Position numbers and translations under genes: made by a program. A model generated the notes under the pieces. It was not told the DNA's origin. It did no database searches and saw nothing but the letters and a program-made list of their open reading frames with translations. Positions 1 to 11,831 of a stretch of DNA of 64,000 nt are shown here, piece after piece. The stretch comes from Citrobacter farmeri (GTDB lineage: Bacteria > Pseudomonadota > Gammaproteobacteria > Enterobacterales > Enterobacteriaceae): positions 496,001 to 560,000 of the forward strand of contig NZ_CP077291.1 of NCBI RefSeq assembly GCF_019048065.1. Reading direction: 5' to 3'. Positions within the stretch are counted from its first letter, which is position 1. Each line of letters opens with the position of its first letter.

Positions 1-1099
<1,099 letters not shown>

Positions 1100-1115
1100 C
1101 CTTAAAGGTGGCGGG

Positions 1116-2447
1116 ATGATTTATCGCATCAGAAATGGGTTGGTGGCCATGCTGGTTCTGCTGTGCGCGCAGGCCGGGGCAGCCAGCCTCTCCGATATAC
1201 AGGTCTCCAACGGCGATCGGCAGGCGCGCATTACGCTCAGCTTTATTGGCGATCCCGATTATGCCTTTTCCCATGAAGGGAAACGGACCGTTGCGTTGGA
1301 TATTAAGCAAACGGGTGTCATTCAGGGGCTTCCGCTGATGTTTAGCGGTAACAACCTGGTGAAGACGATTCGTTCCGGTACGGCGAAAGATCCGCAGTCG
1401 CTACGCCTGATGGTGGATTTAACCGAAAACGGGAAAACCGAGGCGGTAAAACGGCAGAATGGCGGAAATTACACGGTGGTCTTTACCATTAACGCCGATA
1501 CGCCACCGCCACCCCCTCCTGCACCTGTGGTTGCTAAACGCGTGGAGACGCCTGTGGTGACGCCGCGTCCAACTGAGCCTGCGCGCAATCCGTTCAAAAC
1601 CAATAACGATCGAACCACCGCCGTGACCAGTAGCAATACGGTGACGCGTCCTGCCGCCAGGGCGACATCCAGCAGTGGTGATAAAGTGGTGATCGCCATT
1701 GATGCCGGACACGGTGGACAGGATCCCGGTGCGATCGGCCCCGGTGGCACGCGAGAGAAAAATGTCACCATCGCGGTGGCGCGTAAACTGCGTACGTTAC
1801 TCAATGACGATCCCATGTTTAAAGGCGTATTAACCCGTGACGGGGATTATTTTATCTCCGTGATGGGGCGCTCCGACGTGGCGCGTAAGCAAAACGCCAA
1901 CTTCCTGGTGTCGATCCACGCCGATGCCGCGCCTAACCGTAGCGCCACCGGCGCCTCCGTATGGGTGCTGTCGAACCGGCGTGCCAACAGCGAAATGGCG
2001 AACTGGCTGGAAGAACATGAAAAACAGTCAGAGCTGCTGGGCGGTGCGGGTGATGTGCTGGCAAACAGCCAGTCCGATCCTTACTTAAGTCAGGCGGTGC
2101 TGGATTTGCAGTTCGGTCATTCCCAACGCGTGGGGTATGATGTGGCAACCAATATGTTAGGCCAGCTCGAACGGATTGGCTCACTGCACAAACGGCGTCC
2201 TGAGCATGCCAGCCTGGGCGTTCTGCGCTCGCCGGATATTCCGTCAGTGCTGGTGGAGACCGGCTTTATCAGTAATCACAGTGAAGAACGTCTGTTGGCG
2301 AGCGATGAGTATCAGCAGCAGCTGGCCGACGCGATTTATAAAGGACTGCGTAACTACTTCCAGGCGCATCCGATGCAGTCGGCCCCGCAGGGAAGTGCGG
2401 CGCAAACCGCGAGCGCCGCGACGCCGGGTGAGTCGTTGATCAACTAA
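1116..2447 (+). CDS. amiB: N-acetylmuramoyl-L-alanine amidase AmiB
   Basis: A periplasmic zinc amidase that splits septal peptidoglycan between MurNAc and L-Ala during daughter-cell separation; in E. coli it is activated by EnvC. The 443-residue protein has a Sec signal peptide (about residues 1-23, ending QAGA-A), an N-terminal AMIN domain that targets the septum, a Pro/Thr-rich linker near residues 125-185 and an Amidase_3 domain. Zinc and catalytic positions are visible as IDAGHGG, the Glu of GTREKN, SIHADA and LVETGFISN. It lies 16 bp after tsaE and 9 bp before mutL, whose ribosome-binding site overlaps the amiB stop. Confidence 0.95.
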   Translation: MIYRIRNGLVAMLVLLCAQAGAASLSDIQVSNGDRQARITLSFIGDPDYAFSHEGKRTVALDIKQTGVIQGLPLMFSGNNLVKTIRSGTAKDPQSLRLMVDLTENGKTEAVKRQNGGNYTVVFTINADTPPPPPPAPVVAKRVETPVVTPRPTEPARNPFKTNNDRTTAVTSSNTVTRPAARATSSSGDKVVIAIDAGHGGQDPGAIGPGGTREKNVTIAVARKLRTLLNDDPMFKGVLTRDGDYFISVMGRSDVARKQNANFLVSIHADAAPNRSATGASVWVLSNRRANSEMANWLEEHEKQSELLGGAGDVLANSQSDPYLSQAVLDLQFGHSQRVGYDVATNMLGQLERIGSLHKRRPEHASLGVLRSPDIPSVLVETGFISNHSEERLLASDEYQQQLADAIYKGLRNYFQAHPMQSAPQGSAAQTASAATPGESLIN

Positions 2448-2456
2448 GGAATTTGC

Positions 2457-4319
2457 ATGCCGATTCAGGTGTTACCGCCACAACTGGCGAACCAGATTGC
2501 CGCAGGTGAGGTGGTTGAACGACCTGCATCGGTGGTCAAAGAGCTGGTGGAAAACAGCCTTGATGCCGGGGCGACGCGGATCGATATTGATATCGAGCGC
2601 GGCGGCGCGAAGCTGATCCGCATCCGTGATAATGGCTGTGGGATCAAAAAAGACGAGCTGGCGCTGGCGCTGGCGCGTCACGCCACCAGTAAAATTGCGT
2701 CGCTTGACGATCTGGAAGCCATCATCAGCCTCGGTTTTCGCGGCGAAGCGCTGGCGAGTATCAGTTCGGTGTCTCGCCTGACGCTCACGTCGCGCACTGA
2801 AGACCAACAGGAAGCCTGGCAAGCCTACGCGGAAGGTCGCGATATGGATGTGACGGTCAAACCGGCCGCGCATCCGGTGGGGACAACGCTGGAAGTGCTC
2901 GATCTGTTCTATAACACCCCCGCCCGGCGCAAGTTTATGCGCACCGAGAAAACCGAATTCAACCATATTGACGAGATCATTCGACGCATTGCGCTGGCGC
3001 GTTTTGATGTGACGATCAATTTATCGCACAACGGCAAAATGGTACGCCAGTACCGTGCGGTGGCGAAAGATGGGCCGCAAGAGCGTCGGCTGGGTGCCAT
3101 TTGCGGGACGCCGTTTCTTGAGCAGGCGTTGGCGATTGAGTGGCAGCATGGCGATCTGACCTTACGCGGCTGGGTCGCCGATCCCAATCACACTACGACG
3201 ACGCTGGCGGAAATTCAGTACTGCTACGTTAACGGACGTATGATGCGTGACAGGCTGATCAACCACGCGATTCGTCAGGCGTGTGAAGATAAGTTGGGGG
3301 CCGATCAGCAGCCCGCGTTTGTGCTGTACCTCGAGATTGATCCGCATCAGGTGGATGTCAACGTGCATCCGGCCAAGCACGAAGTGCGTTTTCATCAGTC
3401 GCGCCTGGTACATGACTTTATCTACCAGGGGGTGCTGAGCGTACTGCAACAGCAGCTTGAATCGCCATTACCGCTGGAAGCAGAAGGGGAACCCGCGCCC
3501 CGACACGTTCCAGAAAACCGTGTGGCCGCGGGGCGTAACCATTTTGCTGAGCCGGCGCAGGCGCGCGAACCGACGGCACCGCGCTATGCTTCCGCACCGT
3601 CAGCGGGCAGTAGCGCTCCGCGCCCGACCGCGGCAAGCTGGCCGCATGCTCAACCGGGCTACCAGAAACAGCAGGGCGAGGTGTATCGTCAGCTCCTGCA
3701 AACGCCGACACCTGCGACAAAGTCGCCAGCGGCGGAACCGGCGGTATCAGCGCTGGCGGGACACAGTCAAAGCTTTGGTCGCGTGCTCACCATTGTGGGC
3801 AACGACTGCGCGCTGTTGGAACGAGAGGGGAATATTTATCTGCTGGCGCTGTCCGTTGCAGAACGCTGGCTGCGTCAGGCTCAGCTCACCCCTGGAGAGG
3901 GACAGGCCTGCGCTCAGCCATTGTTGATCCCGCTGCGGCTAAAGGTTTCTGCGGATGAAAAGGCCTCGCTGGAAAAGGCGCAGTCCGCGCTGGTGGAATT
4001 GGGGATTGAATTTCAGGCAGATGCCCAGCATGTGACCATTCGGGCGGTGCCTTTACCCTTACGCCAACAAAATTTACAAATCTTGATTCCTGAACTGATA
4101 GGCTACCTGACGCAGCAGTCAGCGCTTGAACCTGGCAATCTGGCGCAGTGGATTGCGCGTAACCTGATGAGTGAGCATGCGCAGTGGACAATGGCTCAGG
4201 CCATTACTCTGTTGGCTGATGTGGAGCGGCTTTGCCCGCAGCTCGTGAAGGCGCCGCCGGGTGGTCTGTTACAACCTGTTGATTTACATACGGCGATGAA
4301 TGCCCTGAAACATGAGTGA
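2457..4319 (+). CDS. mutL: DNA mismatch repair protein MutL
   Basis: The matchmaker ATPase of methyl-directed mismatch repair, linking MutS to MutH and UvrD. The 620-residue protein has the N-terminal GHKL ATPase with ENSLDAGA (Mg/ATP site), RDNGCGI and GFRGEAL motifs, a transducer domain, a Pro/Ala-rich linker at about residues 340-425, and a C-terminal dimerisation domain. As expected for species with MutH and Dam, I see no DQHAxxExxxxE endonuclease motif. Its last 8 bases overlap the miaA start (ATGAGTGA), indicating coupled translation. Confidence 0.96.
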   Translation: MPIQVLPPQLANQIAAGEVVERPASVVKELVENSLDAGATRIDIDIERGGAKLIRIRDNGCGIKKDELALALARHATSKIASLDDLEAIISLGFRGEALASISSVSRLTLTSRTEDQQEAWQAYAEGRDMDVTVKPAAHPVGTTLEVLDLFYNTPARRKFMRTEKTEFNHIDEIIRRIALARFDVTINLSHNGKMVRQYRAVAKDGPQERRLGAICGTPFLEQALAIEWQHGDLTLRGWVADPNHTTTTLAEIQYCYVNGRMMRDRLINHAIRQACEDKLGADQQPAFVLYLEIDPHQVDVNVHPAKHEVRFHQSRLVHDFIYQGVLSVLQQQLESPLPLEAEGEPAPRHVPENRVAAGRNHFAEPAQAREPTAPRYASAPSAGSSAPRPTAASWPHAQPGYQKQQGEVYRQLLQTPTPATKSPAAEPAVSALAGHSQSFGRVLTIVGNDCALLEREGNIYLLALSVAERWLRQAQLTPGEGQACAQPLLIPLRLKVSADEKASLEKAQSALVELGIEFQADAQHVTIRAVPLPLRQQNLQILIPELIGYLTQQSALEPGNLAQWIARNLMSEHAQWTMAQAITLLADVERLCPQLVKAPPGGLLQPVDLHTAMNALKHE

Positions 4320-5262
4320 TATCAGTAAGGCGAGCCTGCCAAAGGCAATTTTTTTGATGGGGCCAACGGCCTCGGGCAAAACGGCGCTAGCGATTGAATT
4401 GCGTAAAGTTTTGCCAGTAGAGTTGATAAGCGTCGATTCCGCCCTTATTTACAAAGGGATGGATATCGGGACGGCGAAGCCGGACGCTGAAGAGTTAAAG
4501 GCGGCGCCGCACCGATTGCTGGATATTCGCGATCCGTCGCAAGCGTATTCTGCCGCGGATTTCCGCCGTGATGCGCTGGAGGAGATGCGCGAGATCACTG
4601 CAGCGGGGCGTATTCCGCTGTTGGTGGGTGGTACGATGTTGTATTTCAAGGCGTTGCTGGAAGGTCTTTCGCCGTTACCGTCGGCAGATCCCCAGGTCAG
4701 GGCCAGAATTGAGCATCAGGCGGCTGAGCTTGGGTGGGATGCATTGCATCAGCAGTTGCAGACAATCGATCCGGTTGCTGCTGCGCGTATTCATCCAAAT
4801 GATCCGCAAAGACTTTCCCGGGCACTGGAAGTTTTTTTCATTTCGGGTAAAACTTTAACGGAACTGACGCAAACGTCAGGTGATGCTTTACCGTACCAGG
4901 TGCATCAGTTTGCTATCGCCCCAGCGAGCCGTGAGCTGTTGCATCAACGCATCGAGCAGCGTTTTCATCAGATGTTGGCTTCAGGATTTGAAGCAGAAGT
5001 TCGGGCGCTTTTTGCCCGTGGAGATTTGCATACGGATTTGCCTTCCATTCGTTGTGTGGGATACCGCCAGATGTGGTCATACCTTGAAGGCGAAATATCA
5101 TACGAGGAAATGGTTTATAGAGGTGTTTGCGCCACGAGGCAGTTGGCAAAGCGGCAGGTAACCTGGTTGCGCGGTTGGGAAGGGGTGCACTGGCTTGACA
5201 GTGAGAAACCTGAACAGGCGCGGAACGAAGTATTACAGGTTGTTGGTGCTATCGCGAACTGA
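4312..5262 (+). CDS. miaA: tRNA dimethylallyltransferase MiaA
   Basis: Transfers a dimethylallyl group to A37 of tRNAs that read UNN codons, the first step to ms2i6A. The 316-residue protein has the P-loop [11 protein letters not shown] at about residues 17-27, the [18 protein letters not shown] segment and the RDALEEM/GGTMLYF regions typical of the family. It overlaps the mutL stop region and lies in the conserved amiB-mutL-miaA-hfq-hflX-hflK-hflC superoperon. In E. coli, promoters for hfq lie inside this gene; I did not resolve them here. Confidence 0.96.
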   Translation: MSDISKASLPKAIFLMGPTASGKTALAIELRKVLPVELISVDSALIYKGMDIGTAKPDAEELKAAPHRLLDIRDPSQAYSAADFRRDALEEMREITAAGRIPLLVGGTMLYFKALLEGLSPLPSADPQVRARIEHQAAELGWDALHQQLQTIDPVAAARIHPNDPQRLSRALEVFFISGKTLTELTQTSGDALPYQVHQFAIAPASRELLHQRIEQRFHQMLASGFEAEVRALFARGDLHTDLPSIRCVGYRQMWSYLEGEISYEEMVYRGVCATRQLAKRQVTWLRGWEGVHWLDSEKPEQARNEVLQVVGAIAN

Positions 5263-5333
5263 ATGTGTACAATTAAGGCGTATCGTGCGCAATTTTCAGA
5301 ATCGAAAGATTCAAAGTACAAATAAGCATATAA

Positions 5334-5654
<321 letters not shown>

Positions 5655-5728
5655 GGTTTTTGGCTGTTTTACACACGGGGAGCCAGAATTTCTGCGTTCC
5701 CCGCTGATCTATATCGAGGGGTTGACGC

Positions 5729-7009
5729 TTGTTTGACCGTTATGACGCCGGTGAGCAGGCGGTACTGGTACACATCTATTTTTCGCAAGACAAAGATATG
5801 GAAGATCTCCAGGAGTTTGAGTCTCTGGTCTCTTCCGCCGGTGTCGAAGCAATGCAGGTGATTACCGGTAGCCGTAAAGCACCGCACCCGAAGTACTTTG
5901 TTGGTGAAGGTAAAGCCGTTGAAATTGCGGAAGCCGTAAAAGCGACAGGCGCTGCCGTCGTATTATTTGATCATGCATTGAGCCCGGCCCAGGAGCGTAA
6001 CCTGGAGCGCCTGTGTGAGTGTCGTGTTATCGATCGCACCGGCCTTATTTTAGATATTTTTGCGCAGCGTGCACGTACCCATGAGGGTAAATTGCAGGTT
6101 GAACTGGCGCAGTTGCGCCATCTGGCTACGCGTCTTGTCCGTGGCTGGACCCACCTCGAAAGACAGAAAGGCGGGATTGGTTTGCGCGGTCCGGGTGAAA
6201 CCCAACTCGAAACCGACCGTCGTTTATTGCGAAACCGTATATTGCAGATCCAGTCGCGCCTGGAAAAAGTTGAAAAGCAACGTGAGCAGGGGCGACAGTC
6301 GCGCATTAAGGCGGATGTCCCAACCGTCTCGCTGGTGGGATATACCAACGCCGGAAAATCTACCCTTTTCAACCAGATAACCGAAGCCAGGGTCTATGCG
6401 GCAGATCAACTGTTTGCGACCCTGGATCCGACGCTACGGCGTATTGACGTGGCGGATGTTGGGGAAACCGTGCTGGCGGATACCGTAGGGTTTATCCGTC
6501 ATCTTCCGCACGATCTGGTGGCGGCGTTTAAAGCGACCCTCCAGGAAACGCGTCAGGCGACGCTGTTGCTGCATGTTGTTGATGCGGCGGATGTGCGCGT
6601 GCAGGAAAACATCGACGCAGTGGATACGGTTCTCGAAGAGATCGATGCTCACGAGATCCCGTCCCTGATGGTGATGAACAAGATCGATATGCTGGATGAC
6701 TTTGAACCGCGTATCGACCGGGATGAAGAGAACAAACCGATCCGTGTCTGGCTTTCCGCACAGACAGGGGTTGGGATACCACAGCTTTTTCAGGCTTTGA
6801 CGGAACGACTTTCTGGCGAGGTGGCGCAGCATACGTTGCGCTTGCCACCGCAGGAAGGGCGTCTGAGAAGCCGTTTTTATCAGCTTCAGGCAATAGAAAA
6901 AGAGTGGATGGAGGATGACGGTAGCGTAAGTCTGCAAGTTCGCCTGCCGATCGTTGACTGGCGTCGCCTCTGTAAACAAGAACCGGCATTGGAAGACTAT
7001 GTTGTCTGA
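5729..7009 (+). CDS. hflX: Ribosome-associated GTPase HflX
   Basis: GTPase and ATP-binding protein that splits stalled or heat-damaged 70S ribosomes. The 426-residue protein has the N-terminal HflX domain with the glycine-rich GGIGLRGPGETQLETDRR loop and a coiled segment, then the G domain with G1 GYTNAGKST, G3 DTVGF and G4 NKID. The start is TTG at 5729, giving MFDRYDAG as in E. coli; no better ATG start is near. It lies 74 bp after hfq, and a 189-bp spacer holding an ERIC-like repeat separates it from hflK. Confidence 0.95.
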   Translation: MFDRYDAGEQAVLVHIYFSQDKDMEDLQEFESLVSSAGVEAMQVITGSRKAPHPKYFVGEGKAVEIAEAVKATGAAVVLFDHALSPAQERNLERLCECRVIDRTGLILDIFAQRARTHEGKLQVELAQLRHLATRLVRGWTHLERQKGGIGLRGPGETQLETDRRLLRNRILQIQSRLEKVEKQREQGRQSRIKADVPTVSLVGYTNAGKSTLFNQITEARVYAADQLFATLDPTLRRIDVADVGETVLADTVGFIRHLPHDLVAAFKATLQETRQATLLLHVVDAADVRVQENIDAVDTVLEEIDAHEIPSLMVMNKIDMLDDFEPRIDRDEENKPIRVWLSAQTGVGIPQLFQALTERLSGEVAQHTLRLPPQEGRLRSRFYQLQAIEKEWMEDDGSVSLQVRLPIVDWRRLCKQEPALEDYVV

Positions 7010-7018
7010 CCTGACGGA

Positions 7019-7169
7019 TATGGCCTGAAGATTTTTTCGCCTCTGTACCATGTGGATATCGTGCGGCAGGAGGGCGGCAAATCCCGAAAGCCTCAAGAGC
7101 ATAGTTAACTATGCGACTGGAGTTGAGGGACGTAGCCAACGTACCTACAGCGCAAAAGACACCGGTATA
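7019..7169. repeat. ERIC-like intergenic repeat between hflX and hflK
   Basis: The spacer contains the perfect palindrome GCATAGTTAACTATGC (7099-7114) followed by GACTGGAGTTGAGGGACGTA and GCCAAC. This fits the core of the enterobacterial repetitive intergenic consensus (AAGTAAGTGACTGGGGTGAGCG and its flanks, from memory), and the left part matches the GGCGGCAA side of the element. The borders are approximate and chosen where resemblance fades. At about 150 bp it is slightly longer than the usual 127 bp. It would be transcribed as a long hairpin between hflX and hflK. Confidence 0.7.
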
Positions 7170-7198
7170 GCATCGCATAACAAATATGGAGCACAAAC

Positions 7199-8455
7199 AT
7201 GGCGTGGAATCAGCCCGGTAATAACGGACAAGACCGCGACCCGTGGGGAAGCAGCAAACCAGGCGGCAACTCTGAGGGAAATGGAAACAAAGGTGGTCGC
7301 GAGCAGGGGCCACCTGATCTCGATGACATCTTTCGCAAACTGAGTAAAAAACTCGGTGGCCTTGGCGGCGGTAAAGGTACCGGCTCTGGCGGCGGGAGCT
7401 CATCGCAAGGCCCGCGCCCGCATCTGGGCGGACGTGTCGTCACCATCGCGGCGGCAGCTATCGTCATTATTTGGGCGGCAAGCGGTTTCTACACCATCAA
7501 AGAAGCAGAACGCGGCGTGGTGACACGCTTCGGTAAGTTTAGCCATCTGGTTGAACCGGGCCTGAACTGGAAGCCGACGTTTATCGACGAGGTCACGCCG
7601 GTGAACGTGGAAGCCGTCCGCGAACTGGCCGCTTCCGGTGTGATGTTGACCTCGGATGAGAACGTCGTGCGCGTTGAGATGAACGTGCAGTACCGTATCA
7701 CCGATCCACAGAAATATCTGTTTAGCGTGACCAGCGCGGATGACAGCCTGCGTCAGGCGACCGATAGCGCCCTGCGTGGTGTGATCGGTAAATACACCAT
7801 GGACCGTATCCTGACCGAAGGGCGTACCGTTATTCGTAGCGATACCCAGCGTGAACTGGAAGAGACCATTCGTCCGTACAACATGGGTATTACCCTGCTG
7901 GACGTCAACTTCCAGGCTGCGCGTCCGCCGGAAGAGGTGAAAGCCGCGTTTGACGATGCGATTGCTGCACGTGAGAACGAACAGCAGTACATCCGTGAAG
8001 CAGAAGCGTATACCAACGAAGTTCAGCCGCGTGCGAACGGTCAGGCACAGCGTATCCTTGAAGAGGCGCGAGCTTACAGAACGCAAACCATCCTGGAAGC
8101 TCAGGGTGAAGTAGCGCGCTTTGCTAAAATCCTGCCGGAATATAAAGCCGCACCGGAGATTACTCGCGAGCGTCTGTATATCGAGACAATGGAAAAAGTG
8201 TTGAGCCATACCCGTAAAGTACTGGTGAACGATAAAGGCGGTAATCTGATGGTTCTGCCATTGGATCAAATGCTGAAAGGCGCGAATGCTCCAGCGGCAA
8301 AGAGCGATAGCGGTTCAAACCTGCTGCGTCTGCCTTCCACGTCTTCATCCAGCAGCAGCGGAGCAAGCAACACCTCGTCCACCAGTCAGGGCGATATTAT
8401 GGACCAACGCCGCGCCAACGCGCAGCGTAACGACTACCAGCGTCAGGGGGAATAA
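7199..8455 (+). CDS. hflK: FtsH modulator HflK (SPFH protein)
   Basis: Membrane-anchored SPFH/prohibitin-family subunit of the HflKC complex, which encloses the FtsH protease and restricts its access to membrane substrates. The 418-residue protein has a Gly/Asn-rich cytoplasmic N-terminus, one transmembrane segment near residues 80-98, an SPFH domain (IKEAERGVVTRFGKF onward) and a long helical region, then a Ser-rich tail. The start ATGGCGTGG follows a GGAG-type ribosome-binding site. Only 2 bp separate it from hflC, consistent with equal synthesis of the two partners. Confidence 0.96.
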   Translation: MAWNQPGNNGQDRDPWGSSKPGGNSEGNGNKGGREQGPPDLDDIFRKLSKKLGGLGGGKGTGSGGGSSSQGPRPHLGGRVVTIAAAAIVIIWAASGFYTIKEAERGVVTRFGKFSHLVEPGLNWKPTFIDEVTPVNVEAVRELAASGVMLTSDENVVRVEMNVQYRITDPQKYLFSVTSADDSLRQATDSALRGVIGKYTMDRILTEGRTVIRSDTQRELEETIRPYNMGITLLDVNFQAARPPEEVKAAFDDAIAARENEQQYIREAEAYTNEVQPRANGQAQRILEEARAYRTQTILEAQGEVARFAKILPEYKAAPEITRERLYIETMEKVLSHTRKVLVNDKGGNLMVLPLDQMLKGANAPAAKSDSGSNLLRLPSTSSSSSSGASNTSSTSQGDIMDQRRANAQRNDYQRQGE

Positions 8456-8457
8456 CG

Positions 8458-9462
8458 ATGCGTAAGTCAGTTATTGCGATTATCATCATCGTGCTGGTAG
8501 TGCTGTACACCTCAATCTTCGTGGTGAAAGAAGGTGAGCGCGGAATTAAGTTCCAGTTCAGCAGTGTCGTGCGTGATGCTGACAAAAAACCGTTGATTTA
8601 TGAGCCAGGTCTGCACTTTAAGGTTCCGTTTATTCAGTCGGTGAAAATGCTCGATGCCCGTATCCAGACGATGGATAACCAGGCCGATCGCTTTGTCACC
8701 AAAGAGAAGAAAGACCTGATTGTCGACTCTTACATTAAGTGGCGCATCAGCGATTTCAGCCGTTACTTCCTGGCGACAGGCGGCGGCGATATTTCTCAGG
8801 CCGAAGTCCTGTTGAAACGTAAGTTCTCTGACCGTTTGCGTTCTGAGATTGGTCGTCTGGATGTGAAAGACATCGTGACCGACTCTCGCGGTCGTCTGAC
8901 TCTGGAAGTACGTGACGCACTGAACTCTGGCTCTGCCGGAACGGAAGACGAAGTGGCGACACCGGCGGCGGATAACGCGATTGCCGAAGCGGCTGAACGT
9001 GTTCAGGCTGAAACCAACGGCAATGTGCCGGTGATCAACCCGAACAGTATGGCAGCATTGGGTATCGAAGTGGTCGATGTGCGGATCAAGCAGATCAACC
9101 TGCCGACTGAAGTCTCTGAAGCGATCTACAACCGTATGCGCGCTGAGCGTGAAGCGGTAGCGCGTCGTCACCGTTCACAAGGTCAGGAAGAAGCGGAAAA
9201 ACTTCGCGCGACGGCCGACTATGAAGTGACCAAAACGCTGGCGGAAGCTGAGCGTCAGGGACGTATCATGCGCGGTGAAGGGGATGCCGAAGCGGCAAAA
9301 CTGTTTGCCGATGCGTTCAGCCAGGATCCTGACTTCTACGCCTTTATTCGTAGCCTGCGTGCTTACGAGAAAAGCTTCGAAGGCAATCAGGATGTCATGG
9401 TCATGAGCCCGGACAGCGATTTCTTCCGCTACATGAAGACACCGAATACCGCAACGCGATAA
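8458..9462 (+). CDS. hflC: FtsH modulator HflC (SPFH protein)
   Basis: Partner of HflK in the periplasmic-facing cage around FtsH. The 334-residue protein has an N-terminal membrane anchor (about residues 4-22), the SPFH domain beginning VVKEGERGIKFQF, and an Ala/Glu-rich helical region (QEEAEKLRATADYEVTKTLAEAERQG) typical of prohibitins. The gene ends the hfl cluster and is followed by a strong terminator. Confidence 0.96.
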   Translation: MRKSVIAIIIIVLVVLYTSIFVVKEGERGIKFQFSSVVRDADKKPLIYEPGLHFKVPFIQSVKMLDARIQTMDNQADRFVTKEKKDLIVDSYIKWRISDFSRYFLATGGGDISQAEVLLKRKFSDRLRSEIGRLDVKDIVTDSRGRLTLEVRDALNSGSAGTEDEVATPAADNAIAEAAERVQAETNGNVPVINPNSMAALGIEVVDVRIKQINLPTEVSEAIYNRMRAEREAVARRHRSQGQEEAEKLRATADYEVTKTLAEAERQGRIMRGEGDAEAAKLFADAFSQDPDFYAFIRSLRAYEKSFEGNQDVMVMSPDSDFFRYMKTPNTATR

Positions 9463-9493
9463 TATCGCCCCAACGGTTTTAGGTAAGACGTAT

Positions 9494-9535
9494 AAAACCA
9501 CCGGCATCTTCAGGGATGCGGTGGTTTTCTTTTTA
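9494..9535 (+). terminator. Rho-independent terminator after hflC
   Basis: The stem AAAACCACCGGCATC pairs with GGATGCGGTGGTTTT around a TTCAG loop and is followed by CTTTTT. It ends the long amiB-hflC transcription unit; yjeT starts 13 bp further on with its own ribosome-binding site and so may depend on readthrough. Confidence 0.85.
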
Positions 9536-9547
9536 TAAGGACAATAG

Positions 9548-9745
9548 ATGAACTCAACAATCTGGCTGGCGCTTGCTCTGGTGTTAGTGCTTGAAGGTTT
9601 AGGTCCGATGCTTTACCCACGCGCCTGGAAGAAGATGATTTCTGCCATGACGCAGTTGCCTGAAAATACGTTACGTCGTTTTGGCGGTGGACTTGTGGTC
9701 GCGGGCATTGTGGTCTACTACATGTTGAGGAAAACGATTGGCTGA
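9548..9745 (+). CDS. yjeT: DUF2065 family inner-membrane protein YjeT
   Basis: A 65-residue protein of unknown function with two hydrophobic helices (about residues 4-20 and 44-60) joined by a short basic loop. This is the DUF2065 pattern, including the GLGPMLYPRAWKKM segment. It is well preceded by AAGGA. It sits between the hflC terminator and purA, as in E. coli. The sequence shows no catalytic motif. Confidence 0.9.
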   Translation: MNSTIWLALALVLVLEGLGPMLYPRAWKKMISAMTQLPENTLRRFGGGLVVAGIVVYYMLRKTIG

Positions 9746-9770
9746 TCAAAAAACGTGCGAATTTAGCTGA

Positions 9771-9842
9771 TTTTTGCATGCAAAAAGTGCTGTATATCTG
9801 AAAAAGCGATGGTAGAATCCATTTTTAAGCAAACGGTGATTT
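9771..9842 (+). promoter_or_regulatory. purA promoter region with a 16-bp palindrome and a PurR-like box
   Basis: TTTTTGCATGCAAAAA (9771-9786) is a perfect palindrome. A possible -10 hexamer TAGAAT is at 9813-9818, and AAGCAAACGGTGATTT at 9827-9842 resembles a degenerate PurR operator (consensus ACGCAAACGTTTNCGT, about two thirds matching). PurR control of purA is established in E. coli; assignment of these exact bases is inference. Confidence 0.5.
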
Positions 9843-9845
9843 TGA

Positions 9846-11147
<1,302 letters not shown>

Positions 11148-11158
11148 TTAAGGTATAA

Positions 11159-11244
11159 TGCCCGGAAGCATCATGCTGACCGGGCAACAGATAGTAGTAG
11201 GCAGTTGTAAGCCGGATAAGGCGTTTTTCGCCGCCATCCGGCTT
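11159..11244. repeat. Hairpin and REP element after purA
   Basis: Directly after purA, TGCCCGG and CCGGGCA (11159-11186) pair around an inner AGCAT-C-ATGCT stem. A REP palindrome follows at 11209-11244 (GCCGGATAAGGCG paired with the CGCCATCCGGC side). Neither has a clear U-tract. They probably stabilise or end the purA transcript ahead of nsrR. Confidence 0.75.
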
Positions 11245-11329
11245 GATACAGAGTAAGTTCCTCGCTTTTTTCCTTCCCGAGTGAAATAAATTGGCAGTCA
11301 GACAGATGGCTGGTTTATCATCAATATAT

Positions 11330-11338
11330 AAGATGTAT
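11330..11338 (+). promoter_or_regulatory. Possible NsrR half-site upstream of nsrR
   Basis: AAGATGTAT matches one arm of the NsrR operator (AAGATGYAT) about 30 bp before the nsrR GTG. A second inverted arm is not convincing, so any autoregulation would use a single half-site. This is a nine-base match and could be chance. Confidence 0.4.
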
Positions 11339-11367
11339 CCCGTTCTCCCCTTTTCCCTGAGGTTGAT

Positions 11368-11793
11368 GTGCAGTTAACGAGTTTCACCGATTACGGACTA
11401 CGAGCGCTAATCTATATGGCATCACTCCCGGAGGGTCGCATGACCAGTATTTCGGAGGTGACGGATGTCTACGGCGTTTCCCGTAATCATATGGTCAAAA
11501 TAATCAATCAACTTAGCCGGGCGGGCTTTGTGACTGCCATCCGGGGGAAAAATGGGGGGATCCGCCTGGGCAAAGCCGCGAACACCATTCGGATCGGTGA
11601 TGTCGTGCGCGAGCTCGAACCGCTGTCGCTGGTGAACTGTAGTAGCGAGTTTTGCCATATTACCCCTGCCTGTCGACTCAAACAGGCGCTTTCTAAGGCC
11701 GTGCAAAGTTTTCTAACGGAGCTGGATAACTACACGCTTGCCGATTTGGTTGAAGAGAATCAACCGCTTTATAAATTATTGCTGGTGGAATGA
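11368..11793 (+). CDS. nsrR: Nitric-oxide-sensing repressor NsrR (Rrf2 family)
   Basis: Iron-sulfur repressor that releases DNA when NO attacks its cluster and so derepresses hmp, ytfE and other nitrosative-stress genes. The 141-residue protein has an N-terminal winged helix and the three cluster cysteines C91, C96 and C102 in [13 protein letters not shown]. Translation starts at GTG 11368 after TGAGGTTGAT. It lies 38 bp before rnr, as in E. coli. One of its classical targets, ytfE, is in this window with a recognisable operator. Confidence 0.96.
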   Translation: MQLTSFTDYGLRALIYMASLPEGRMTSISEVTDVYGVSRNHMVKIINQLSRAGFVTAIRGKNGGIRLGKAANTIRIGDVVRELEPLSLVNCSSEFCHITPACRLKQALSKAVQSFLTELDNYTLADLVEENQPLYKLLLVE

Positions 11794-11831
11794 AGAAAAA
11801 TTCCGCCGGAGATGACAACGGAGGAACCTCG

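Noticed and set aside
6528..8269. Long minus-strand open frames over hflX, hflK and their spacer
   Set aside because: They are antisense to recognised genes, rich in Arg/Ser/Cys, and cross the ERIC-like repeat; no domain is recognisable.
11154..11159. A perfect TATAAT just after purA as promoter of nsrR
   Set aside because: No acceptable -35 is found 16-18 bp upstream, and a strong hairpin begins on its last base; the match is probably chance.
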